This document shows, piece after piece, positions 45,472 to 55,854 of a stretch of 64,000 bases of DNA. Source of the stretch: Shinisaurus crocodilurus (taxonomy: Eukaryota; Chordata; Lepidosauria; Squamata; Shinisauridae); contig JAHFWL010000251.1 in NCBI GenBank assembly GCA_021292165.1, positions 104,290 through 168,289 on the forward strand. The letters run 5' to 3'. A program made the translations under genes and the position numbers. The number at the start of each line of letters is the position of its first letter. The first letter of the stretch is position 1. Below the pieces are notes generated by a model, which was given only the letters and a program-made list of their open reading frames with translations, had not been told where the DNA came from and did not search any database.

Positions 45472-45603
45472 CACCCTTCCTCATCCTGGTGGCCTCCAGA
45501 TGTGTTGGACTACAGCTCCCACAATCCTCAATGAGCTTGGCCACTGAGGCTTGTGGGAATTGTAGTCCAACACATCTGGAGGACACTGGGTTGGGGAAGG
45601 ATG
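45472..45603. mobile_element. short hAT-like MITE, copy 3, with 8-bp TSD
   Basis: Inverted halves CACCCTTCCTCATCCTGG...GATGTGTTGGACTACAGCTC and GAATTGTAGTCCAACACATC...GGGTTGGGGAAGGATG. Flanks TTCTGAAG (45464-45471) and TTCTAAAG (45604-45611) match at 7 of 8 positions. Confidence 0.85.
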
Positions 45604-45611
45604 TTCTAAAG

Positions 45612-47626
45612 TATGCACTCTCAGACACTTTTGGGCCATATCATTTCTTGTGAGTAAGTTTATGTATATCACCTTTTTAATGTGAAGGAATGAAATAAGG
45701 AATGAAATGTATCTATGTGAAGGAGTTATAAAGAGTTTGCTTTCCATTGGGTTATTTGGAATTTAGAGGCTGTTCTTGTCAGGTGCTTCAAAAGGTCATA
45801 GAAGGTACAATGGCTCAACCTAGGAAAGTGAAACCTAAAGGGGGAAAAGAAGCCTAGTTACTATGAGAACTAGGAACTTCGCAAGACACATACTGCCATT
45901 TTGATTGGCTAAGAGGTTAGGAAGGGGAACTGTCTGGAATAGTGCATAGTGAAGCAGGCAAACAGGTAGTCACTTATGTTCAATAGCTAGAAATTAGAAG
46001 AAAGCTGCCAGGATGGAGAATGTTGCAGAGAACCCAGACTCTAAGGACCAAAAAACCTGAGCTGAAAGCTAGAAGGCTGGGAGATACACTGTCAAAGATT
46101 AAAATGAGCTTCAAGAAATGTCTTCATTACTAGATCTCAGTAGGGAAACAGTCTAAACAAGGTTTAGATTGATGTGTTTTTCCATGTTATATCCATAGCC
46201 TAATTAGCTTTTACAGGTAACTGCTAAAACTGTTTGAAAACCTGCTTTTTAAAAACAGGAATATCATTATAATGTCTAATTGCTGGTTTTCAAAACTTTT
46301 AGTAAAAATTAAATTTATTGGTGGTAACTGCAGTCTGAGGTCTTTATTTTCAACTCACACCCAATTAGGTACAGCAAGCAAGTTCATAGGAGATGCCAAC
46401 ATTACAAAGGATAAAGGGGCTATTTTAGTGGAGGAAGCTTGGAAAAATAAAGATGTTCACTTAGTGGCCTCTGTGAGGACCACAGAAGGGGAATGACAAA
46501 TGCGGGCTAAGTTAGTTTGTTTGCTAGCCCCTGCACCCACTCATAGTGCAGGCTACAATGTGTGCCAGGACTCTGCATTAGCCTGGAGGAAAGTTATTGG
46601 TCTCCAGTGATACTAAGCTAGGGATTTGATACTGGAACAGCCAACATGACCCAATAGTCATAAATTCTGAGAGTTATAGTCCAAAAGATCTGGAGGGCAC
46701 CGCACCAGGTTGGGGAAGGCTGCCTTAGAGACTCTGTCTCAGCTCTCCTTGCTATCTAGTGTACAGCAGTTTGGGATTTTTTAAATTTATTTTTTACCAA
46801 GGTACAGTGGGAGATACCTAGATCCAAGGTCTTACACTGAACATTTAACATGCTCCATCCCACTTGCTTTGGCTTCAGGAAAGCAGGAAGCAAAATAGGT
46901 CACATACTTGTTCAGGGCAAACACAAGTGCCCTCCATTTACATGGCTGTCTAGCTTCCCTGTTGTGCAATGACCTTCAAACAATGATGTGGTCTGACAAA
47001 TGTATGAGCTAATCACATCATGGCAGCTTGAAAAGCTTGTGTATGTTGGATCCCTTCCATGGCACAAAGGCCATGTGCAGCTGCCAGCACCCACAGGATC
47101 AAGATTGTGACACACTGCTGTAGTCATCATTTCTGAGCAATTACCAGCATGTAACAGTTGGCTCCATATGGTGGCATCCATGCACAATTAGCTTGCTATA
47201 GACAAAAAGGCAATACATATAGGTTTGTCAAGAGACTCAGATGTCCTCTTAAGTTTTCAGGTGCCCCAGAAAGTCAGCATTGTGTTGAAGCATTGTTGGC
47301 AGTGACAAAAATGGACTATACATTTTTTTTTTTTGAATGTGCTTAATGTTTGCTGGTACTGCACATTTGGTGATGAACCTGTGTGAAAAGTTTTTTGAGA
47401 ATACCATACAGTTTTGATGGTATTCAGTGCCTTTCCATGTTCACTGTGGATCCTTCATACCCTATAACTTCTGCTTTGAGACTTAACCTAGTGTGGTAGA
47501 AAACAGTGGCCTTTTGCTTGGGCTTAAATCACCCCAGAGCTCTTTTTTACATTCTCAGAGAGTTTTTCCATACCCTGTAAAAGCAAAATATTAGTCAGCA
47601 ACTTTACATGTTGGATATATAGGCAG
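45612..47626. other. mostly unique noncoding DNA
   Basis: 46650-46725 (AGTTATAGTCCAAAAGATCT, ACCAGGTTGGGGAAGGCTG) is half of the hAT MITE family. No coding signal. Confidence 0.55.
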
Positions 47627-48001
47627 AATCCAATGGGGCACTTCTGCCCCCCCATTTTTCTTACACTTCACTGATTCAATTGTGCAAGTGGCCCCCACCA
47701 CTTGCGCAGTGGCAATTTAGCACTTCTGGGGCAACCCAAGACAAGCAGAAATGCTCGCTTCTGGAAGGAGGCGGGTTGTTGGAATTTGCATAAGGGAGCT
47801 CTACCAACCTGTCTCTTTCCAAAACAAGCACTTCTGCTCATTCTGGGGCTTCCCTAGGAAGCATTAAATCTCCCTTGCATAAGTGGTGGTCACGCTTGAG
47901 CAAGAGAATTGGTGGGACCCACCATTTGCAGAAGGGACCCATCCCTTGCGGGGTAGAAAGGAATCAGCAGGGGCATAAGCACTCCGTTGGATTCTTCCCT
48001 A
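47627..48001. mobile_element. palindromic MITE abutting a Helitron
   Basis: The left part TAGGCAGAATCCAATGGGGC and CACTTCTGCCCC, and the right part GGGGCATAAGCACTCC and GTTGGATTCTTCCCTA, are imperfect inverted repeats. Inner blocks (CTTGCGCAGTGG, AAGCAGAAATGCTCGCTTCT with AACAAGCACTTCTGCTC) also pair. The right end falls at the base where the Helitron starts. Confidence 0.6.
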
Positions 48002-48394
48002 TCTACTATATAAATGTGAATGTTTGTCCGTCCATTTGTCCGTTTGTACGTACGTATGTCCGCGCGGGGGTTTGCGTGCCTCGCCTTGGCTCCTACGCGG
48101 TACTGATCCACCCCAAACTTGGCATGCATACTCCCCATCACCCAAGGACAAAGACTGGTGGGTTAAAATCTCCGAAAAACCCTTGCTGCGCCTGTATGGC
48201 CCAAAATAGATGAGAGCCAATAGCGTCTCTTGGAATGCTCGCAGGGGCCATTCAGGAGGTGTTATGCAAATAGTTCCAACCGGCACATAGAATGTTGGTA
48301 TGAACTGCCTCCACAGGGGCCCAATCAGAGGCGGATATGCAAATCTCTCCTACGTCTCCAAACAGAATGTTCACATGAACCACAGCAGGGACAG

Positions 48395-48768
48395 CAGGGA
48401 TTTGATTGCGTAATCCTGGGGGGGGGGGAGGCAGGAATTTCATTGTTGCATAGTCCCAGGGGGGAGGGGAAGCAGGGATTTGATTGTGTAGTACTGGGGG
48501 GGGCATTGTTGCATAGTCCCGGGGGCAGGAAAGCAGGGATTTCATTGTGTAGTCCCAGGGGGGGACACAGGGATTTAATTGTGTGGTCCTGGGGGCGGGG
48601 GGACAGGGGTTTCATTGTTGCATAGTCCCGGGGGGGAGGGAAGCAGGGATTTCATTGTGTAGTACCGGGCTGGGGGGCACAAGGAATTCATTGTTGTGCA
48701 GTCCCGGGGGAGGGGGGAAGCAGGGATTTGATTGCGTAGCCCCGGGGGACACACACAGGGATTTCATA
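48395..48768. repeat. G-rich minisatellite, left block
   Basis: Units of roughly 40-50 bp: CAGGGATTTCATTGTTGCAT, AGTCCC, a run of 5-12 G and GAGGGGAAG. 48545-48768 matches 50105-50290 unit for unit, a higher-order repeat. The open frames on both strands (such as 48230-48625) come from this repeat. Confidence 0.88.
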
Positions 48769-48771
48769 AAA

Positions 48772-49113
48772 GAATTTTCCAACTGTAACACACCAGGTGT
48801 TGTATATGCTATCCAATGTCCCTGCTCTTTATTATACATAGGCATGACGACTAGAAAAATAAAATTAAGAATAGCTGAACACAAAAGTTGCATTAGAACC
48901 AAAAAGATTCATGCACCAATGGTCAAACATTACATGGAACATGAGCATGATGAAAACTCTGTCAGGTTTTGGTGCCTAGAAACAGTGCGAGGTACAGGAA
49001 AACAACAAATAGCAAAACTTAAAAATCAAGAGTCCAGATGGATATTTAATCTAAATACAGTGGCTCCATTTGGATTAAATGAGAACATAGATTGGTTATC
49101 AACTGGTTTGTAG
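48772..49113 (+). pseudogene. GIY-YIG endonuclease domain of a Penelope-like element
   Basis: About 113 codons to a TAG/TAA-type stop. GVVYAIQCPCSLLYIGMT carries the paired GIY and YIG strands (here VVY and YIG). RKIKLRIAEHKS supplies the catalytic Arg, and KNQESRWIFNLNTVAPFG the Glu and the characteristic Penelope C-terminus ending FGLNENIDW. In these elements this domain follows the RT and nicks the target. The RT is missing, so this is a truncated gene. The frame itself is intact. Confidence 0.82.
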
Positions 49114-49609
49114 TATACTATTTTTGCCATGGTTTTGTATAAATAAAGTATGTATAAAGACCAACTTTAGTGTAAGTTTGTTCAGAATACTAGATGTATA
49201 GCCATACTATCAGGCAACCTCTAAATGAAGATGACTACCAGGTGTGTGTAAGAGTATCACACCAGATAAATTACTCCATCTGCCAAACTCTGGAGCACTG
49301 CCTCAGGAGCTTGGTAAATGAAACCAACTTTGGTGAGTCAATATACTCCTTCTGAAAGGGTTTTCTTACATTATCTTTTCTATCTTTTTAAATTTATAAT
49401 TCTTTTATCAATGTATGTGCTAATAAAGCCAATGTATATTTTATATAGAATGGAGAAATACAGAGCAACAGCTTGTATATTGAATTAAGTTAAAACTACA
49501 GGGGTGAGCATGACATGACATCATTTAATTATGTTTTATATTACTACTAATTTCTTAAGAAAAACTAGCTGACTGTAGTTTGATTCATTGTAAGTTTTGT
49601 ATTTTTCCT

Positions 49610-49651
49610 AAGCCACTGAAGAAGGCCTTTGGGCCGAAACGCGTTTGGCTT
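49610..49651 (+). ncRNA. candidate hammerhead ribozyme (type I, minimal stem III)
   Basis: Reading 5' to 3': AAGCCA (stem I), CTGAAGA (conserved C-U-G-A-N-G-A core), A, GGCC-TTTG-GGCC (stem II hairpin with one extra A), GAA, ACGCGT (self-complementary stem III), T (position 17, cleavage site), TGGCTT, which is the exact complement of AAGCCA (stem I). Hammerheads are known in Penelope-like elements, commonly with very short stem III. The bulged A after the core is a weakness. Activity is not shown. Confidence 0.6.
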
Positions 49652-50003
49652 CTACACAAGAGAGTAAGAAAGCTTACATGCTGTGAGGACATTTCTCTGG
49701 AAGCATCAAACAAAAAAAACTTTGGCATTAATAATACTTCGTCTAGAGATAGAGGTCCTCAAGTCTGAAAGGACATTATTATCATCTTCAACCCTAGAGA
49801 AGTTGTATTTTACAGGTCTAATTGTTTCTGTCTTATACATGTTTTATATATATAATTTTTAAAAAAAATTCTGGAAATTTTTATATCACATTATAAAATT
49901 TAGTCTATTTTACTATATTTTCATGGTTATATTTTATATATACATTTTTCTTGACTTTTAAGTTTCTATGCTTTGTTTCTGTCAGGATTTTAAACATAGT
50001 CCC

Positions 50004-50600
50004 TTGTTGTATGGTCCTGGGGGGGGGACACACACAGGGATTTCATTGTTGCATAGTCCTAGGGGGGAGGGGAAGCAGGGATTTGATTGCGTAGTCCCGG
50101 GGGGGGGGCACACAGGGATTTCATTGTGTGGTCCTGGGGGCGGGGGGACAGGGATTTCATTGTTGCATAGTCCCAGGGGGGAGGGAAGCAGGGATTTCAT
50201 TGTGTAGCACCGGGGGGGGGGGCACAGGGAATTCATTGTTATGCAGTCCCGGGGGAGCGGGGAAGCAGGGATTTGATTGCATAGTCCCGGGGGTGGTGGA
50301 ATTCATTGTTGCATAGTCCCAGGGGCGAGGGGAAGCAGGGATTTGATTGCGTAGTTCCGGGGGGGGACACATAGGAATTTCATTGTGTGCTCCTGGGGGA
50401 GGCAGGGATTTCATTGTTGCATAGTCCTGGGGGGGGGGAGCAGGGATTTCATTGTGTAGTACTGGTGGGGAGGGAAACAGGGAATTCATTGTTGCATAGT
50501 CCCGGGGAGAGAGGAATCTGGAATTTCATTATGTAGTCATGGGGGGAAGCAGGGGTTTCATTGTGCAGTCCTCGGGGGGGGGGGAGCAGGGATTTCACAG
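50004..50600. repeat. G-rich minisatellite, right block
   Basis: About 13 units of the same 40-50 bp sequence as 48395-48768, each with a G-run of 5-12 bases. It was contiguous with the left block before the Penelope-like insertion. Multiple G-runs make G-quadruplex formation plausible. Confidence 0.88.
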
Positions 50601-50837
50601 TGGACAGCTACCTTAAGGAATTTCGAACAAATAGTGCCTATAGGAAAAGGACAACCCGTGCAACGCCGGGTAAAAAAAAGCTAGTGTTTTATATTTGTTA
50701 CCACCCAATTACTAAATGGCAGAATACTTGAGTTTTATCCAGTCTTAGTCTAATCTATGCCCCATTCATTTCAATAGGTCTACTCTAAGTAGGACTAACA
50801 TTGGATACAACCCTTTATTTTAAAATGTTAAAGATTA

Positions 50838-51080
50838 CAGTAATACCTTGGATTGCAAGTAACTTGGTTTGAGAGCGTTTTGCAAGACAAGCAAATTTTT
50901 AAATATTTATTTTTTTACTTGATATACAAGCGATGTCTTGCAATACAAGTACTGTAGTACGGCTTAAATTAAAAATCTCTGTACAAATTTTTTTGGGGGG
51001 ATTTTGTTTTGATATAAGAGTGTTTTGGATTACAAGCACGTTTCCGGAACGAATTATGCTCTCACTCCAAGGCATGACTG
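50838..51080. mobile_element. Tc1/mariner (Tigger-like) MITE, copy C
   Basis: Left TIR CAGTAATACCTTGGATTG, right end CTCCAAGGCATGACTG, flanked by TA (50836-50837 and 51081-51082). 243 bp, same orientation as copy A, same interior blocks. Confidence 0.9.
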
Positions 51081-51082
51081 TA

Positions 51083-52463
51083 CCTGAACATTCCCCTAGG
51101 TATGTTGTCCTAAATGGAAGCTAATTAGAAGCCCCTCTACTTAGCTTTGCACATGAACAAAACTAAAAATCCAAAAGCTTAGAGAGGTAAAATGTATACA
51201 TTAACACATTCTGGTGATACTATTCTCTTTCATTCTGTACTATTTCAATTGAACTTTCCTGACTCTCTCCCTAATTTTATATATTATTTGTCCGCCTGGT
51301 AGGAAACATATTTTTCTGCATGCTGCAATAGAACTTCCTTCACTTTTTCTAGGCTACACTACCCACATGGCACTGCCATTGTCAGCAATATGTGATCCGT
51401 CAACTACACTATGTTGTCCCACACCTTCTACTGCATTTGTATTGTCAGGAATTAAAGGATAATTTGAACAAATTAAAATTCACTCTGATATAAATTAGAT
51501 AATCCTTAATTAAAGTTAGTAGGATCGACCATATTACATTGGAAGCAACACCGCTTATCCCAGTTGACCTTTCTTGCATTTTAAAGAATTATAACAATCC
51601 TAGATAACTTATAACAATCCTGGATAACTATCGGAAAAACTGTGAGAAAATGGGGAAAATAGGAGTTGTCGTTGATGTGTAGAGTGGTCATTTGCTTCCA
51701 TATTAGTGATGATGTGAGCACAGAACATGAAGTGGAAGCTTTCTCTGTAGATAAAGGTAATACATTCTTCCTCTTGGAGATACACTGGCACAAATTTTCT
51801 ATGAGTAGTTTTGAGTTAGTGGTATTCAAGGGTAGCTTTGTTGGCTGCTGCCAGTGAACAAATATAGATGTGAAGTGTCAGAGTCCTGTTTTCAATACAG
51901 ACAGACATGTGCTGCCGTAGCACCTGTCAGTGTAAAGAAAAGAAAAGAGGGCTTGTTCAGCTGCTTCAGTGTAGCTCCTAAGAGAGAGTCTCTGTCCTCT
52001 TTAAGCAAAAATGAAAACAAGAACTAAGTCATATAAACACACTTGCTTCTCAAAAGTCCACTCTGTATGTCCAGCAAAAAAGAAGGGGGAAAAAACTCTC
52101 TTCACTTTCAGTCCTACTGAAGACATGGATTTCAGTTTTCTGGCACATGGCAACAAACCCGCAGAAATTCTGCTCACACAGAAAATTCAGAGGGCAAAAG
52201 CCACAGACAAGGAAGCTACCATCTCTGAAATGAACAAGAAAAACTGAATATAGTGTTATAACGCAGGTAAAGATTACAAAACCAACCAAGAACAACTTTG
52301 CCACAAATTATCTGTGATGTCTGTTCTTTGATGGTGGATGAGAGGTACAGAGATGGCTGATGTGAAACACTGATGGTGAATTTTACAATGCCAGTAATCC
52401 TAATGGTTTTCCTTGGAAAGCAGCTATAAGGAATTAATAGGGTGTGAAACTTGTTGATAGATA
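51083..52463. other. unique noncoding DNA
   Basis: Nothing recognised. Tandem CTTATAACAATCC-type words occur near 51590. Short open frames lack family resemblance. Confidence 0.5.
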
Positions 52464-52856
52464 TGTGTGTATATGTTAGGAGTAATGTGAGTTGAATGGC
52501 CATTGTGCATGTTCACCACGCCACATGGAGAATGTGTATATAATCTGTTCACGAACAGAGATTTGTGCATATTCTTTGGCCATCATGCATAATCTCAAAT
52601 AGGCCTTGGGGAATGTGCATATCTTGACTGCATTTTGCATATTCTCTGGGCAATATGCACATTTGATCGATATGCATAGTCTCCCACAGCCTTTGAGGCC
52701 TGTACATATATCAACAGTGTTTTGTACATTCTCTGGGCAATATGCAGAGTCTCTAAGAAACACTGGAGAATAATAATCTGATCAAGTCCTGTTGGAGATT
52801 ATGCATAATGGCTGAAGAATGTGCACAATTCCCTCTTCATGAACAGATTATATAGA

Positions 52857-52945
52857 CATAGAATCATAGAATCATAGAAAAGTAGAGTTGGAAGGGGCCT
52901 ACAAGGCCATCGAGTCCAACCCCCTGCTCAATGCAGGAATCTAGG
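52857..52945 (-). other. CR1 3' UTR with terminal octamer repeats
   Basis: ATAGAATC and ATAGAATCATAG repeats at the extreme end are followed inward by GTTGGAAGGGGCCTACAAGG, the same sequence as the truncated copies at 18180 and 19700. This short region is where the CR1 RT starts copying. Confidence 0.9.
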
Positions 52946-55816
52946 TCAAAGCATCTCTGACAGATGTCTGTCCAGCTGCACCTTGAATGCCTCCAGAGTG
53001 GGAGAGCCCACAACCTCCCTAGGTAGTTGATTCCATTGTCTTATTGCTCTGACAGTCAGGAAATTTTTCCTGATGTTTAGGTGGAATCTAGGTTCCTGTA
53101 ACTTGAGCCCATTATTCCGTGTCCTGCAAACTGGGATGATCGAGAAGAGATCCTTGCCCTCCTCTGTGTGACATCCCTTCAAATACTGGAAGAGTGCGAT
53201 CATATCTCCCCTCAGTCTCCTCTTCTGAAGGCTAAACATGCCCAGTTCTTTCAGTCTCTCCTCATAGGGCCTTGTTTCCAGTCCCTTTATCATCCTTGTT
53301 GCCCTCCTCTGAACCCTCTCCAGTTTGTCTATGTCCTTCTTAAAGTGAGGTGCCCAGAACTGGACGCAGTACTCAAGATGAGGCCTAACCAGTGCCGAGT
53401 AAAGGGGAATTATCACTTCCCGCGATTTGGAAGCTATACTTCTATTAATACAGCCCAAAATTGCATTTGCCTTCTTTGCAGCCACATTGCATTGCTGGCT
53501 CATATTCAGTTTGTGATCTACCACAATTCCAAGATCCTTCTCACTTGTAGTATTGTTGAGCCAAGTGTCCCCCATTCTGTAACTGTGCATTTGGTTTCCT
53601 CTCCCTAGGTGCAGCACTTGGCATTTATCCCTATTAAATTTCATTCTGTTGTTTTCGGCCCAGCGCTCTAGCCTATCGAGGTCACTTTGAATTTTGTTTC
53701 TGTCTTCCAGAGTATTAGCTGTTCCACCCAACTTTGTGTCATCTGCAAATTTGATAAGCATTCCCTGTACCTCCTGATCCAAGTCATTAATAAAAATGTT
53801 GAAGAGCACCGGGCCCAGGACCGAGCCCTGTGGTACCCCGCTCGTTACCTCTCCCCAGTTTGAGAAGGAACCATTGATAAGCACTCTTTGAGTCCGATTC
53901 TGTAGCCAATTGTGGATCCACCTGATAGTTGTTCCATCTAGCCCACTCTTAGCTAGCTTACTAATCAGGATATCATGAGGCACTTTGTCGAAAGCTTTGC
54001 TGAAGTCCAGATATATAATGTCCACAGCATTCCCACAGTCCACAAGGGAGGTTACCCGATCAAAAAATGAGATCAGATTAGTCTGACAGGATTTGTTCTT
54101 GACAAATCCATGCTGGCTTCTAGTAATCACTGCATTGTTTTCAAGGTGCTTGCAGACTGACTTCTTTATAATCTGCTCAAAAATCTTCCCGGGGATTGAT
54201 GTCAGACTGACTGGCCTATAGTTCCCAGGTTCCTCCTTCTTGCCCTTTTTGAAGATGGGAACAACATTTGCCCTCCTCCAGTCGTCTGGCACTTCACCTG
54301 TCCTCCATGATTTCTCAAAGATAATAGACAGTGGTTCTGAGAGTTCTTCTGCCAGTTCCTTTATTACTCTAGGATGCAGCTCATCAGGCCCTGGAGATTT
54401 AAACTCGTTCAGAGTAATCAGGTGCTCCTTGACCATTTGCCTATCAATCTCAAGCTGCAATCCTGCCCCTTCAGTCTGCACTTCAGGTTTGCCAGGGGGG
54501 TCATAGACCCTCTTTTGGGAGAAGACCGAGCTGAAGTAGGAATTGAACACTTCTGCCTTTTCTTTGTCTTCTGTTATCAATTTGCCATCCTCATTGCGTA
54601 GTTGAACCACCAGTTCTTTCTTCTGTCTTTTACTGTGCATGTATCTGAAGAAAGCTTTTTTGTTGCTTTTAGCATTCCTCGCTAACCTTAGCTCATTCTC
54701 AGCTTTAGCCTTCCTGACACTATTCCTGCAGTTCTGTGCTACCTGCCTGTACTCTTCACTTGTAGCCTGTCCTTCCTTCCACTTCCTATACGTGTCCTTT
54801 TTTGTTTTCAGGTCATCTTTGAGTTTATTGTGAAGCCACATTGGCTTCTTCTGTTGCCCTCTGCCTTTTTTCCTTTTGGGAATTGTTTGCAATTGTGCCT
54901 TTAAAATTTCCTTTTTTAAAAACTCCCACCCCTCCTGGGCTCCCTTTCTCGTGAGAGTCACTTGCCATGGGATCTTACTAATCATTGTTCTGAGTTTGTT
55001 AAAATTGGCTTTCCTAAAATCCAGGGTACGTGTTTGGCTACACTCAGCTTTTGCTTCCGTTAGAATCAAGAACTCAAGTATAACATGGTCACTTTCCCCC
55101 AGAGTTCCCGAAACTTCCACTTTATCCACTAACTCGTCTCTGTTGGTTAGAATCAGGTCAAGGATAGCCGATCCTCTAGTTCCTTCCTCCACTTTCTGTA
55201 GGAGGAAGTTATCAGCAGCACAGCTCAGGAATTTCTTGGAGGGGCCATGTTTGGCTGAATAAGTCTCCCAACAGATATCAGGGAAATTGAAGTCTCCCAT
55301 TACTACCACATCGTGCCTCCTTGAAACAATGGCAATTTGTTTTTCAAAAGTTCCATCCTCGTCTTCTCCTTGACTGGGTGGTCGGTAGTAGACTCCAACC
55401 GCCATGTTCGTTTTATTCTTTGCCCCCTTTATTTTAACCCAGATGCTCTCAAAGGGGCTGCCAAGCTCCTCTTCCTGTATCTCTGTGCAGAGATACGTAT
55501 TTTTAACATACAGTGCAACTCCATCTCCCTTTCTGTTGCTTCTGTTCCTTTTGAACAAGTTATACCCTTCAATTGCTGTATTCCAGTCATGGGAGTCATC
55601 CCACCAGGTTTCAGTTATCCCTATCAAGTCGTACTTGCCCTCATGTATCAAAAATTCAAGTTCGTCTTGTTTGTTGCCCATACTCTGGGCATTAGTATAG
55701 AGACATCGAAGACTATGTGCTTTATAGTCCGACTTTCCCCCTACATTTTGTGGTAGACTATCAATGGGCACCGCTGGAGCTGTTCTCTCCATTGTGGCAT
55801 AGAGGCCTTCTTCCAT
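52946..55816 (-). CDS. CR1 ORF2: endonuclease-reverse transcriptase
   Basis: From ATG 55816 (MEEGLYATMERT), 38 bases after the ORF1 stop, to the stop at 52946: about 956 codons. The open frame extends upstream to 56008, but that start is GTG inside ORF1. The endonuclease has CLYTNAQSMGNKQ, LIGITETWW, VVMGDFNFPDICW and LGESDHVILEF (Asn, Glu, Asp/Asn and Asp-His of the APE fold). The RT has NYRPVSLTSIPGKIFE, DIIYLDFSKAFDKVPH (motif A), TSGVPQGSVLGPVLF (motif B) and KFADDTKLGG (motif C, F-A-D-D). The C-terminus WNQLPREVVGSPTLEAFKVQ is CR1-typical. It nicks DNA and primes reverse transcription. No frameshift or stop, and key residues are present. Confidence 0.93.
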   Translation of the reverse strand: MEEGLYATMERTAPAVPIDSLPQNVGGKSDYKAHSLRCLYTNAQSMGNKQDELEFLIHEGKYDLIGITETWWDDSHDWNTAIEGYNLFKRNRSNRKGDGVALYVKNTYLCTEIQEEELGSPFESIWVKIKGAKNKTNMAVGVYYRPPSQGEDEDGTFEKQIAIVSRRHDVVVMGDFNFPDICWETYSAKHGPSKKFLSCAADNFLLQKVEEGTRGSAILDLILTNRDELVDKVEVSGTLGESDHVILEFLILTEAKAECSQTRTLDFRKANFNKLRTMISKIPWQVTLTRKGAQEGWEFLKKEILKAQLQTIPKRKKGRGQQKKPMWLHNKLKDDLKTKKDTYRKWKEGQATSEEYRQVAQNCRNSVRKAKAENELRLARNAKSNKKAFFRYMHSKRQKKELVVQLRNEDGKLITEDKEKAEVFNSYFSSVFSQKRVYDPPGKPEVQTEGAGLQLEIDRQMVKEHLITLNEFKSPGPDELHPRVIKELAEELSEPLSIIFEKSWRTGEVPDDWRRANVVPIFKKGKKEEPGNYRPVSLTSIPGKIFEQIIKKSVCKHLENNAVITRSQHGFVKNKSCQTNLISFFDRVTSLVDCGNAVDIIYLDFSKAFDKVPHDILISKLAKSGLDGTTIRWIHNWLQNRTQRVLINGSFSNWGEVTSGVPQGSVLGPVLFNIFINDLDQEVQGMLIKFADDTKLGGTANTLEDRNKIQSDLDRLERWAENNRMKFNRDKCQVLHLGRGNQMHSYRMGDTWLNNTTSEKDLGIVVDHKLNMSQQCNVAAKKANAILGCINRSIASKSREVIIPLYSALVRPHLEYCVQFWAPHFKKDIDKLERVQRRATRMIKGLETRPYEERLKELGMFSLQKRRLRGDMIALFQYLKGCHTEEGKDLFSIIPVCRTRNNGLKLQEPRFHLNIRKNFLTVRAIRQWNQLPREVVGSPTLEAFKVQLDRHLSEML

Positions 55817-55854
55817 TGGTACCCCCGAGTTTATGTCTCCCTCCCCTGTTGGAT

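Larger units (their letters stand above)
48769..49982 (+). mobile_element. Penelope-like element fragment inside the Helitron
   Basis: The minisatellite stops at CAGGGATTTCAT and resumes at CAGGATTTTAAACATAGTCC, possibly a short target duplication. Between them lies AT-rich sequence with a GIY-YIG frame (48772-49113), a long AT-rich 3' region and a hammerhead-like motif (49610-49651). The RT domain is absent (5' truncation). Boundaries are approximate. Confidence 0.75.
48002..50684 (+). mobile_element. non-autonomous Helitron with minisatellite, nested PLE
   Basis: Starts TCTACTATATAAATGTG directly after an A (48001). Ends with a hairpin (ACCCG at 50654, loop, CGGGT to 50671), an A-run and CTAG (50681-50684) directly before a T. 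TC at the 5' end, hairpin plus CTRR at the 3' end and insertion between A and T are the hallmarks of Helitrons. There are no TIRs and no Rep/helicase frame. The core 48010-48380 is unique. The rest is G-rich tandem repeat interrupted by a Penelope-like element. Confidence 0.85.

Noticed and set aside
48230..50489. Frames with repeated GISLLHSPRGEG-like or NEIPASPPPG-like peptides
   Set aside because: Translation of the G-rich minisatellite in the Helitron on both strands. Not a repeat protein gene.
48395..50600. CRISPR-like array of regularly spaced repeats
   Set aside because: Units are adjacent and variable in length, with no unique spacers, and the context is a eukaryotic Helitron.
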